In this document: one piece after another, positions 8,863 to 18,700 of the stretch
How positions within the stretch are numbered: the first letter of the stretch is position 1
Layout of the letters: each line of letters starts with the position of its first letter
Source of the DNA: Skermanella sp. TT6
GTDB taxonomy: Bacteria > Pseudomonadota > Alphaproteobacteria > Azospirillales > Azospirillaceae
Direction of reading: 5' to 3'
NCBI RefSeq assembly: GCF_016653635.2
Contig: NZ_CP067420.1
Location: forward strand, 4,800,001-4,864,000
DNA: 64,000 nt
The notes under the pieces: generated by a model
Database searches by the model: none
What the model saw: the letters and a program-made list of their open reading frames with translations, nothing else
What the model was told of the DNA's origin: nothing
Translations under genes and position numbers: made by a program

Positions 8863-9837
8863 TTGACCGACCGCCTCCGCCGGATCGGGCTGGCCGCCCT
8901 GCGCTTCGCCCTGTCGGGCCTGCTGCTCTGGCTGCTGCTGCGCCAGGCCGACGTGACGGCTCTCGCCGGGCGCCTGGCCGGCGTCGATCCGGGCTGGCTG
9001 GCGGCGGCCTTCGCCCTCACCGCGGTCCAGGTCGTCCTGATCTCCTGGCGCTGGGCCTTCATCATGGCCGGCCTGGACGCCGCCATCGGCACGGCCCGGG
9101 CGCTGCGGATCAACCTTGCCGCCTTCTTCCTGGGACAGGCGCTGCCGACCTCGATCGCCGGAGACGTCTGGCGGGTCTGGCGGCTCCGCGCGCTGGGGCA
9201 CGGAGTCGGAACCGCCGTGCGCGGCGTCCTGGTCGACCGGACGACGGCGCTGCTCGGGCTGGTCGCGGTGGTCCTGGCCACCGGGCCGGCGCTGCTGGCC
9301 CGCATGCCCGACCCGGCGATGCGCGGGGGCCTGCTGGCCGGCCTCGGCACCGGAATGGCCCTGCTGGCCCTGGCGCTGGCGGCCGACCGGCTGCCGGGCC
9401 GCTGGCTGTCGGGAAGGCTGCGCGGCGTCGCGGAGTTCGGCCGGACGGTCCGCGGGCTGCTCGCCCGCCCCCTGACCGCCGTGCCGATCGTCGGCGTCTC
9501 GGCGCTGGTCCATCTGCTGGCCGGCGCGACCATGTGGCTGATCGCCCGGGGCCTGGACGTGCCGGTGGGCCTGGTCGATTGCCTGGTGCTGATGCCGCCG
9601 ATCGTCCTGGTGGCGGGCATGCCGCTGTCGATCGCGGGCTGGGGCCTGCGCGAGGGCGCCGTCGTCGCCGTGTTCGGGCTGGCCGGCGTCCCGGTGGAAG
9701 GCGCCCTCCTGATGTCGATCCTGTTCGGAGCGCTGCTGCTGCTGGTCAGCCTGCCCGGCGGCCTGTTCCTGGCGCTGGGCGAAACCCGGACGGCCGGGGC
9801 GGCGCTCAGCCCGCGCCGCGCCGGATCCGATAGGTGA
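8863..9837 (+). CDS. YbhN/lysylphosphatidylglycerol synthase-type integral membrane protein (flippase-like)
   Basis: The 324-residue protein is almost entirely hydrophobic helices. It carries the UPF0104 family block FFLGQALPTSIAGDVWRVWRL, where the GD and R residues are family hallmarks, and GWGLREGAVV near the end. Members are the membrane (flippase-like) part of MprF or stand-alone YbhN proteins and lack the aminoacyltransferase domain, as here. The start is a TTG four bases after the upstream stop, so it is the third gene of the PLD-EEP-YbhN operon. Its 3' end overlaps the convergent TusA-like gene by 32 bases. Confidence 0.82.
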   Translation: MTDRLRRIGLAALRFALSGLLLWLLLRQADVTALAGRLAGVDPGWLAAAFALTAVQVVLISWRWAFIMAGLDAAIGTARALRINLAAFFLGQALPTSIAGDVWRVWRLRALGHGVGTAVRGVLVDRTTALLGLVAVVLATGPALLARMPDPAMRGGLLAGLGTGMALLALALAADRLPGRWLSGRLRGVAEFGRTVRGLLARPLTAVPIVGVSALVHLLAGATMWLIARGLDVPVGLVDCLVLMPPIVLVAGMPLSIAGWGLREGAVVAVFGLAGVPVEGALLMSILFGALLLLVSLPGGLFLALGETRTAGAALSPRRAGSDR

Positions 9838-10033
9838 AGACGCCGCCTTGAGCGGAATGCTCGACCAGCTCGTGCGCCGTGGTATTGCAGAAATGGCGGA
9901 AGTCGATGACCGACGCCGGGTCGGTGACCAGCACGATCAGCTCCTCCCCCGCGTCCATGTGGTCGAGCTGACGGCGTGTGCGCAGGATCGGGAGCGGGCA
10001 ATGAAGCCCGCGGACGTCCAGTTCCCGTGCCAT
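9806..10033 (-). CDS. TusA/SirA-family sulfur-carrier protein
   Basis: The 75-residue protein contains the family signature LDVRGLHCPLPILRTRR: a CPxP motif whose cysteine carries persulfide sulfur in TusA, used in tRNA thiolation or sulfur trafficking. The rest matches the two-layer fold length, with LIVLVTDPASVIDFRHFC. The ATG at 10033 has a strong AGGAGGAG site. It is the last gene after the adhesin-TolC-HlyD group, 40 bases from the HlyD-like stop; a functional link to adhesin export is not evident. It converges on and overlaps the YbhN-like gene. Confidence 0.85.
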   Translation of the reverse strand: MARELDVRGLHCPLPILRTRRQLDHMDAGEELIVLVTDPASVIDFRHFCNTTAHELVEHSAQGGVFTYRIRRGAG

Positions 10034-10073
10034 TCGCTCTCCTCCTGTTGTCGGGACCGGAGGCGAGTGTAGC

Positions 10074-10859
10074 TCAATTGGGCATGGCGAACACGGCCCG
10101 GCCGCTCATGCCCGCCAGCAGCTCCTCCTGACGGCCGCCACCCTTCTCCGCGACCCTGCCGAACACCTTGCCGAACACCTTGATGGACTGGCTGACCGGA
10201 TCGATCCGGGCGGACAGCCGGGTCACCTCCGCCGCGTAGGCGTGGCCGGTCTCCTCGATCAGGACCTTGAACCCGGTCCCCGGCACCAGCCAGGAGAGCC
10301 AGCGCGACGGAACGATCATCTCGACCTCCAGTTCCCGGTCGTCGAGGATCTCCATCAGCTCCTTCCCCTCCGTGACGAACTCGTATCGCCGGACCTTCAG
10401 CTCGGCGATCCGCCCGGGGAACGGGGCGAGGACGGCGCACCGCTCGACCATGGTCCGCATCATGGCGGTCTCCGCCTCGGCCGCGCTGAGCTGGGCGGCG
10501 GCGGCCTCCAGCTCCAGCGTGCTGACCGACCCCAGCTTGTCCAGCCGGGAATTGACCTCGTACAGCTTGCGGGCGGCCTGCTGCTGGGCGATCGCCTTGT
10601 TGAGCCGGGCGCGGTGGACCGCGCAGTCGAACCCGACCAGCTTCTGCCCTTCCTTGAACCGCTCGCCTTCGCGCAGGCCCAGGTCGTCGATCTTGGCCGC
10701 CAGTTCGGACGAAAGCATGGTGCTCCGCCGCGGCGAGATCTGCGCCCGGATCTCCGGCACGCCGCCCAGGCCGGCGCCGGCGTCGGCCGGCTGGCCCGCG
10801 GCCGGAGCGGAGGCGATCAGGAGGGCGGCGGCAAGCAGGCTGGGGAACCACCGGATCAT
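10074..10859 (-). CDS. HlyD/RND-type periplasmic adaptor (membrane fusion) protein
   Basis: The 261-residue secreted protein has a signal peptide (MIRWFPSLLAAALLIASAPAAG). It then has a biotinyl-lipoyl-like half (LREGERFKEGQKLVGFDCAVHRA), a helical hairpin (about residues 80-135, alanine-rich coiled coil), the returning lipoyl strand (VLAPFPGRIAELKVRRYEFVTEG) and a beta-barrel part. It is shorter than typical RND adaptors. It begins nine bases after the TolC-like stop, so the two form an export pair. No ABC ATPase or RND pump gene is adjacent. The pair follows the giant adhesin gene and probably serves its export (inference). Confidence 0.82.
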   Translation of the reverse strand: MIRWFPSLLAAALLIASAPAAGQPADAGAGLGGVPEIRAQISPRRSTMLSSELAAKIDDLGLREGERFKEGQKLVGFDCAVHRARLNKAIAQQQAARKLYEVNSRLDKLGSVSTLELEAAAAQLSAAEAETAMMRTMVERCAVLAPFPGRIAELKVRRYEFVTEGKELMEILDDRELEVEMIVPSRWLSWLVPGTGFKVLIEETGHAYAAEVTRLSARIDPVSQSIKVFGKVFGRVAEKGGGRQEELLAGMSGRAVFAMPN

Positions 10860-10868
10860 CGCCGCCTC

Positions 10869-12662
10869 CTAGATCGGGTCGGCGATGAGCGGCTTCCGGC
10901 TCGGCCCGGCCGCGTGGACGGGACGCGGCGCCAGTCCGACCGGCGGGGCCGATGCCTGCACGACCGCGGCGGGCATGGCCGGGGCAGGCTCCGGGGCGAC
11001 CAGCTCCGGGGCCGCCGGTGCGGCGATCGGCACCGCCTCGACGGGCTGCACCGCCGGGACCGCCGAGACCGCCGGAGCCGTCGACACGGCCGGCTCGGCG
11101 AGGGCCACCGGCACCGGCGTCGGCGGCACGAACCGGCCGGCCTGCCAGTCGGCGTTGATCGCGGCCAGCGCCTCGGTCAGGGCCTTGATGTCGTGGCTGG
11201 GCACCGTGGCGGGCAGCGGGTCGAGGCCGAGCGAGACGATCACGTTGGACGCCGCCGCCTGCAGGTCGGCATAGGCCCGGTCGCGCGCCAGTTCGGACAG
11301 GATGGCCGACGCCGCGGCCCGCACCCGCTCCAGCACGTTCTGGGCCTGGCTCGCCTGGGCCTGCCGGATGTTCTCGTACAGGCGCTGCTCGATCGAGTCG
11401 AGCAGGTCGGCCTGCTCGAAATTCCGCCGCGCCCGCTGGTACTGCTGGTAGCCGACATGGACCTGGGTCAGCGCCGCCATGCTCAGCGCCAGGCGCCGGG
11501 TCTCGGCCAGTTCCTGCTGGGCCTCGGCGACGCCGATCGATGCCGGCGCGGTCAGCAGGTTCAACAGGTTGAAGCTGACCCGCAGCCCCGCTTCGGCCCA
11601 GCTGTTGTTCACCAGATAGGAGTTGGTGTCGAAGTTGGCGGAGCCGGTGAAGGTCAGCCCGGGCAGCAGGCGCAGGATCGACTTGCGCACCTCGGCGGCG
11701 CTGATCCGGCGCTGGTAATGCTCCTCCCGCAGTTCCGGCCGGCGGTCCAGCGCCAGGACCTCCATCTCCTCGATCGCGAGGCCGACCTGGGGAACGTCGC
11801 GGCGGAATCCGGCCGGCAGCGCCAGCGTGAAGGGCTGGCCCGGCGGCAGGTTCATCAGCGCGCGGAGCTGGGCCTTGGCGATGGCAAGGTCCTGCTCGAC
11901 CGTTTCAAGCTGGCGCATGACCTCGATCAGCGCCTTCTGGTAGCGAAGCACCTCGACCGGCGGGCGCAGGCGCTGTTCCTCGACCGACCGGGCGTCGCTC
12001 AGCGCCTGCCGGGTCTCCGCCAGGATCGGGCCGATCGCCGCCTCGATCCGCTCGGCCGACACCGCCTGCCAATAGGCGGCCCGGACCTGCTGGATCACGG
12101 AATGGACGACCCGCCGGCGCCGCTCGTCGGCGATCAGCGCGCGGTCCGCCTGCTGGCGCGCCTGGTAATAGCTGACGCCGAAATCCAGCACGTTCCAGGA
12201 CAGGGTCAGGTCGGTGGTGAAGCGCTCCTGGTCCTGGCTGAGGGACGGATCGGTCGATTTGACGCCGGTCCTGGTGTTTTCGCTGACCGAGAGGTTCTCG
12301 TTCGACCGGGCCGTTCCCCCGGCGGCGGCCACCAGCCTGGGCAGCATGTCGTAGCGCGTCAGGTCGAGCTGCCGGTTCTGGAGCGCCTGGTCCATCGCGG
12401 TCAGCCGATAGTCCAGGTTGTACTTGATGGCCCGGGCCATCGCCTCTTCCAGCGAGATCGGGCCGGTCACCGGCTCCTGGTTCCGGAACAGGGCCTGCCG
12501 GTCGGCCGCGATCAGGGCCGACCGCTCCTCCGGCGTGACAGGCTCGGGCGTGATCGCGCAGCCCGATGCCGTCAGCAGCGCCAGGCCGAGTGCCGCAATC
12601 TGGAAATGCCGCCCGCCCCGCAGTCGACGCCGCACCCGTCCACCCGAAATGATGCCAGTCAT
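10869..12662 (-). CDS. TolC-family outer-membrane factor, lipoprotein
   Basis: The ATG at 12662 is chosen because AAGGGG lies seven bases upstream and it yields a lipoprotein signal peptide (AALGLALLTASGCA, lipobox cysteine near residue 32). Two TolC repeats follow: LEEAMARAIKYNLDYRL and LTLSWNVLDFGVSYYQARQQAD in the first, and FNLLNLLTAPASIGVAE in the second. The C-terminal ~110 residues are an alanine/proline/valine-rich tail with no recognised domain, making the protein (597 aa) longer than TolC itself. It is the outer-membrane channel expected to work with the HlyD-like adaptor. It lies 131 bases downstream of the giant adhesin stop. Confidence 0.85.
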   Translation of the reverse strand: MTGIISGGRVRRRLRGGRHFQIAALGLALLTASGCAITPEPVTPEERSALIAADRQALFRNQEPVTGPISLEEAMARAIKYNLDYRLTAMDQALQNRQLDLTRYDMLPRLVAAAGGTARSNENLSVSENTRTGVKSTDPSLSQDQERFTTDLTLSWNVLDFGVSYYQARQQADRALIADERRRRVVHSVIQQVRAAYWQAVSAERIEAAIGPILAETRQALSDARSVEEQRLRPPVEVLRYQKALIEVMRQLETVEQDLAIAKAQLRALMNLPPGQPFTLALPAGFRRDVPQVGLAIEEMEVLALDRRPELREEHYQRRISAAEVRKSILRLLPGLTFTGSANFDTNSYLVNNSWAEAGLRVSFNLLNLLTAPASIGVAEAQQELAETRRLALSMAALTQVHVGYQQYQRARRNFEQADLLDSIEQRLYENIRQAQASQAQNVLERVRAAASAILSELARDRAYADLQAAASNVIVSLGLDPLPATVPSHDIKALTEALAAINADWQAGRFVPPTPVPVALAEPAVSTAPAVSAVPAVQPVEAVPIAAPAAPELVAPEPAPAMPAAVVQASAPPVGLAPRPVHAAGPSRKPLIADPI

Positions 12663-12731
12663 ATTCGCCCCTTGAAAAGCCCCAGCATGAGATTCGACTG
12701 CAGGGCATACCTCTTTTTGTTTAATCAATTA

Positions 12732-12760
12732 GGTGTAGTTGTTACGGTTGGCGCGGTCAA
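12732..12760 (-). promoter_or_regulatory. Weak candidate promoter for the TolC-HlyD-TusA genes
   Basis: In the AT-richer 131-base gap between the adhesin stop and the TolC-like start, the minus strand reads TTGACC, 17 bases, TACACC. The first box is a good -35; the second is a poor -10. If real, the export genes could still be expressed although the upstream adhesin gene is interrupted. Confidence 0.25.
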
Positions 12761-15700
12761 TTGATTTCGTTGAAAAGTCGATGCGCGCGGCGGTCACGCC
12801 GCGCGGTCCAGGGAGTCGGCGCCCGCCGCCTTCAGCAGGCTTTCCAGCAGCGCCATCCCCTCGGTCAGGAGATCGCCCTGCCCGGCCGCCTTGAGCTGGG
12901 CGGTGAGCGACGGCTTGCCGGCCAGCGGCGCCCGCGCCTCCTGCGGGTCGCGCCGCGGCGCGGCGTCGGAGTTCTTCTGCCCGTCGCCCGGGGCTGCGTC
13001 GGGAGCGCGGTCGGCCGCCGGCGCTTCGCGCGACTCGCCCACGTTCAGCTTGAAGTCCACCACGACCTCGGCGCCCGCGTTGTCGCGGGCCTTCACCCGG
13101 ATCTCCAGCTGGCTTTCCGTGCCGGCCGGCGGAGCTCCGCTGAACGTGCCGGAGGAGGCGTCGAACTTCAGCCATCCCGGCAGCGGCGAGCCGTCCGCCA
13201 GGGTGGCCTCGATGGTGATGGTCGCCGTGGGGTCGGAGTGGCCGAACACCCCCGACGGCAGCCTGAAGCTGTTCGCGCCGTCGATCCCGAACTGCCGGTC
13301 CGGCACGCCGCTGAGCAGCCGCAGGCCGCCGTCCGCCGCTCCCGACCCGATGCTGACCAGCGGGGACCGGCCGGCCGGCAAGGTGAAGCTGCCGGAGGAG
13401 AAGGCTTCGCTCCCGCCCGAGGTCGAGGAGGAGGACGGGATCGTGGACGACCCGGTCGACAGGGTGGAGGTCGACTGGACCAGCGGCAGGATGATCATGG
13501 CGGGCGGCCCGCCTGCCTGCACCGTGGTCGAGGTCGCCGCCGGGACCGTTTCGGCCGGCCTGGAGACCGGCGTGACCACCTGGGGCGCCGCCTGCGTGGT
13601 CAGCGCGAAGCTGGTGGAGACGGTCGCCCCCGCCAAATCGGTCGCGGTCACCCGCACCCTGACCGATCCGGCGTCGCCGCCGCCCGGCGTGCCGCTGAAC
13701 GTGCCGGTGGCGGCATCGAACTTCAGCCAGCCCGGCAGGGCCGCGCCGGAAGCGAGGTCGGCCGACAGCGTCAGCCTGTCGGAAACGTCGGCGTCGGCGA
13801 ACAGCCCGGCCGGCAGCTTGAAGCTGAAGGCTTCGGCTTCCCGGGCGCCCTGGGCGGTGACGGCGCCGGTCAGCACGGGAGCGTCGTTGGTTCCGACGAT
13901 CGTGATCGTGGCGGTGCCGGTGGCGCTGCCGCCCTGCCCGTCCGAGACGGTGTAATCGAACCGCTCGGTCACGGTCTCGCCGGCCGCCAGCCCATTGTAC
14001 TTGCCGGCCGTGTCCACCGTGTAGGAACCGTCCGCCGCCACGGTCACCCGCGCGCCGGATGCCAGCGTGACGGCGGTCCCGACCGCGCCGGGGCTCCCCT
14101 GGACCGCGGTCACCGTCAGCACGGTCCCGGCGTCCGCATCGGTGTCGTTGGCCAGCAGGCCCCTGGCCGGAACGACGAGCACGGCATCCTCGGCCACCGA
14201 GACGGCGTCGGCGACCGCGGCCGGAACGTCGTTCACGCCGGTGACCATGATGGTGGCGGTCGCGGTCGCGGTGCCGCCGGTCCCGTCGCTCACCGTATAG
14301 GTGAAGCTGTCGGTGCCGCTCCGCCCGGCCGCCAGGCTCTCGAACGCGCCGTTGGGGTCGTAGCGGTAGGAGCCGTCCGCGTTGACCGTCAGCTTCGCTC
14401 CCGAGGCCAGCAGGATGGTGCTTCCGACGGCGGCGGGCGAGCCGTTGACCGCGGAGACGGTCAGGACGGCGCCCCGGTCGGGGTCGCTGTCGTTCGCCAG
14501 CAGGCCGGACGGGGCCGCCACGGCCAGGATGCCGTCCTCGGCCACGGTTCCGCTGTCGGCGGCCGCCACGGGATTCGCGTTGGCGCCCGCGATGGTCAGG
14601 GTCAGCGTCGCCGTCGCGCTGCCGCCCTTCCCGTCGGAGACGGTGTAGTCGACGCTGTCGGTCGCGGTCTGCCCTGCCGCCAGGGCGGCGAAGGCCCCGT
14701 TGGTATCGTAGACGTAGCTGCCGTCGGCGTTCATCGTGATGCGCGCGCCCGACGCCAGGGCGATCGTCCGGCCGACGCTGCTGGTTTGCCCGTTCACCGC
14801 GCTGACCGCCAGCGCTGCGCCCGCGTCCACGTCGGAGTCGTTGGACAGCACCCCGGCGGATGCCGCGACGGCCGCCCGGTCGTTCTCGCCCAGGGCGAGC
14901 GCGTCGGCCCTCGCCACCGGGGCGTCGTTGGCCCCGACGATGGTCAGGGTCACCGTCGCCGTGGCCGTCGCCCCGCCGGCGTCGCGCACGGTGGCGGTGA
15001 AGCCGTCGGTCGCGGTCTCCCCGGCCGCGAGGCTCTCGAACCGGCCGTTGGGGTCGTAGCGGTAGGAGCCGTCCGCGTTCACCGTCAGGATCGCGCCGGA
15101 GGCCAGGGTGATCGCCCGGCCGACCGCCGACCCGCTGCCGTTGACGGCGGTCACGGTCGCGGTGTCGCCCTGGTCGGGATCCGTCAGGTTGGACAGCACG
15201 CCGTTGGCGGCGCTCACGCTGACCGCCAAGTCCTCGGGCACGGTGCCGGGATCGGGCTGCGGCACCGGCGCGTCGTTGATGCCGGTGATCGTGACGACCA
15301 CCGTGGCGGTGCTGGTCGCCCCGCTGGGGTCGGACGCCGTGTAGGTGAAGCGGTCGGTCGCCGATTGACCCTGGTTCAGGGCGGCGAACCGGCCGTTCGG
15401 GTCGTAGACGTAGGAGCCGTCGGCGTTCAGCGTCAGCTTGGCGCCGGTTGCCAGGCTGATCGTCCGGCCGACGGAGGCGGCGTTCCCGTTGACCTCGACC
15501 ACCGTCAGCCGGTCGCCGCGGTTGATGTCGGTGTCGTTCGCCAGCACGCCCAGGGCCGATACCGACAGCACGGCCTTCTCGGTCACCGTCGCGCTGTCGG
15601 CGACCGCCGCCGGGGGGCTGTTGACGCCGGTGATCGTGATGGTCGCCTGGCCCACGGCGGTTCCGCCGAAGCCGTCCGCGACCGTGTAGCTGAAGCTGTC

Positions 15701-18700
15701 GGTCGCGGTCTGCCCGGCGCCCAGCGTGTCGAAGGCGCCGTTGGGGTCGTAGAGGTAGGAGCCGTCCGCCGCCACCGTCAGCCTCGCGCCCGAGGCCAGG
15801 GTGACCGTGCTTCCGACGCCGGCGGCGTTCCCGTTGACCGCCGTCACCAGCCGGGGGCCGTCGCCGCTGTCCACGTCGGTGTCGTTGGCCAGCAGGCCGG
15901 CCGCGCCGGTCGCCGTGAGGACCCGCGACGCGGTCGTCGCCGCGCTGTCCGCGACCGCCGCCGGGGCGTTGTTGACGCCGGTGATGGTGAGCGTGACCGT
16001 CGCGGTCGAGGCGGCGCCGGCCGTGTCCCGGACCGTGTAGGTGAAGCTGTCGGTCCGGCTCTGCCCCGGGGCCAGGCTGCTGAACGCGCCGTTGGTGTCG
16101 TAGCGGTAGGATCCCCCGGCGTTCACCAGCAGCCTCGCGCCCGAGGCGAGCGTTATCGTCCGGCCGACATTGGCGGTCTGCCCGTCCACCGCCCATACGG
16201 TGAGCGTGTCGCCCGTGTCGATGTCGATGTCGTTGACCAGCACGCCGGCGCCGGCGACGTTGAACACGCTGTTCTCGGTCAGGACGGCCGTGTCCGCCGC
16301 CGCGACCGGCGCGTCGTTGACGCCCCGGACGGTGATGGTCGCGGTCGCCGAGGCGGTCGCGCCGGCCGCGTCGCGGACCGTGTAGGTGAAGCTGTCGGTC
16401 GCGGTCGCCCCCTCGGGCAGCCTGTCGTACCGCCCGTTGGGATCGTAGCCGTAGGAGCCGTCGGCGTTCAGCCGCAGCAGCGCGCCGGACGGCAAGGTGA
16501 TCTGCCGGCCGACGGCGTCGGTCGCCCCGTTGACGGCGGCGACCCGCAGGGTGTCGCCCGCGTCCACGTCGCGGTCGTTCGCCAGCAGGCCGGGCGCGTC
16601 GCCGGTCAGCCGGGCGTTGGCCGCGACGCCCAGGGCGTCGGCCATGGCCACCGGGGCGTCGTTGACGCCCGTTATGGCAAGCGTCACCGTCGCCGTCGCG
16701 GTCCCGCCGGCGCTGTCGCGGACCGTGTAGGTGAAGCTGTCGGTGCCGGTCGTCCCGGCCGCCAGCGACGCGAAGGCGCCGTTGGCGTCATAGCTGTAGG
16801 AACCGTCGGCGTTCACCGTCAGGCGCGCGCCGGACGGCAGGGTTACGGCCTGGCCGACCCAGGACTCCGTGCCGTTCACCGCGGAAACGCGCAGGCTGTC
16901 GCCGGTATCGATGTCCCGGTCGTTGGCCAGCAGGCCGGCGGAGGCCCCGACGGACAGCGTCCCGCCCGGCCCGACCGTGCCGGTGTCGGCCGATCCGACC
17001 GGCAGGTCGTTGACTGGCGTGATCGCGATTGTGGCGGTGGAGGCGGCCGAGTTCGGCGTGCCCCGGACCGTATCGACCATGACGTAGCGGAGCGTCGCGG
17101 CGGTGTCTCGGTCGGATGCGGGCGTGAAGCGCAGGTCGGCGACGCCGGCGGTCAGCGGGATCACCGTGCCCGACGCGCCCAGGACGATGGTCGTGCCGTC
17201 GGCCAGGGTCAGGGTGCCGCCCGTGGCCGACAGGATGCGGATCGCGTCGGGCGCGTGGCCGTCGCCGTTGGGCACGACCGACGGCGCCAGCCTGATGTTG
17301 GCGGCGCCCGGGACGGCGCTGTCCTCGGGCAGGAACAGGGTCGTGTCGTCGGGGGCCCGCGCCGTGATGTCGCCGCCCGCCACCGGCGGGTTCAGGGAGG
17401 ACACGGTCAGCGCGATGGTGGTCGAGGTGTCGGCGGTGCGGTCGTCGCCGTCGGAGACCGAGACCTGGAGCGACGGCGCGCTCGCCCCCGCCGTCATGGT
17501 GAACCTGATGGTCTCCAGCGTCGCCGTGACGTCGGCCGGGCTGCCGGTGACGGTGATCCGGCCGTCGGTCCCGACGGTGACGGTGGCGGAACCGGACGCC
17601 GTCGCCTCGACCGTGCCGCCGGTCGGGACCAGCGTCGCGGTGACCTCGGCGCTGTCCGCGTCCGATATCGAGAAGCCGTGCAGTTCCGTCGGGACGCCGG
17701 CGATCGCCGTGCCGCCGGTCGGCAGCGTCACCTGGGACGGCGACACGACGGTGACGGCCAGCGTCGCGGTGACGGCGGGGGAGACCGGGTCGGAGTCGAT
17801 GGCGGTCAGCGTCACGCTGCCGGCGGCGACCCCGGCGGCGGGCGTGAAGGCCAGGCCGGCCAGCGTCGCGTTGACGTCCTCCTTGGTGCCCGACACGGTC
17901 AGGCGCCCGTCGGCGCCCGCCGTCACGGTGGCGCCCCCGACGGCGGCCAGGGCGACGGTGCCGCCGCTGGGCGCGACGGTGACGGTCAGGCTCGCGTCGT
18001 CGAAATCGGCGACGGAGATGCCGGGGATCGTCCCGGTCCCGCCGGCGGTGACATAGGTGTCCGCCGCGGCCGGAAGGGTGATGACCGGCGGATTGACCAG
18101 GGCGATGGACAGGGTCCTGTCGATGGCGCCCAGCGACGGGTCGGTGAATTCGACCTGGATCCGGAGCGAGGCTTCGGCCGTCCCCTGGATGCCGTTGAAG
18201 GTCATCCCCGCCAGCGTGGCGTTGATGTCGCTGGAGTTGCCGATCAGGGTGAAGAGCCCGCCGCCCAGGTCCGCGACCGCGGCGCCGCCCTGCGCGGCCA
18301 GCGCCGGCATGCCGTTGGTGGCCGTCAGGCGCACCGTGATCAGGTCGGCGCCGGCCTCGCTCAGCGAGATGCCGGCCAGGGGCGCCGGGGTGCCGGCGGC
18401 CAGCACGACGCCGGAGCCCGGGAGGTTCAGGTCGACCGTGCTGGTGATCGCGATCGACAGGGTCTCCTGCGCGTCGGGAGTGCGGCCGTCGCCGTCGCTG
18501 ACCGTAAGCGCGATGCCGGCGGATGTCCCGCCGCGGCCCGCGGTGAAGGTCAGGCCCGCCAGGGTGGCGTTCACGGTGGCGACCGTGCCGGTGATGGCGA
18601 GGGTGCCGTCGGACGCGGTGGAGACGGTCGCGCCGGCCGCCGCGGCGGCCGCCAGGGTGCCGCCGGACGGGGCCAGGGTGACCGTGACCTCGCCGGGGTC

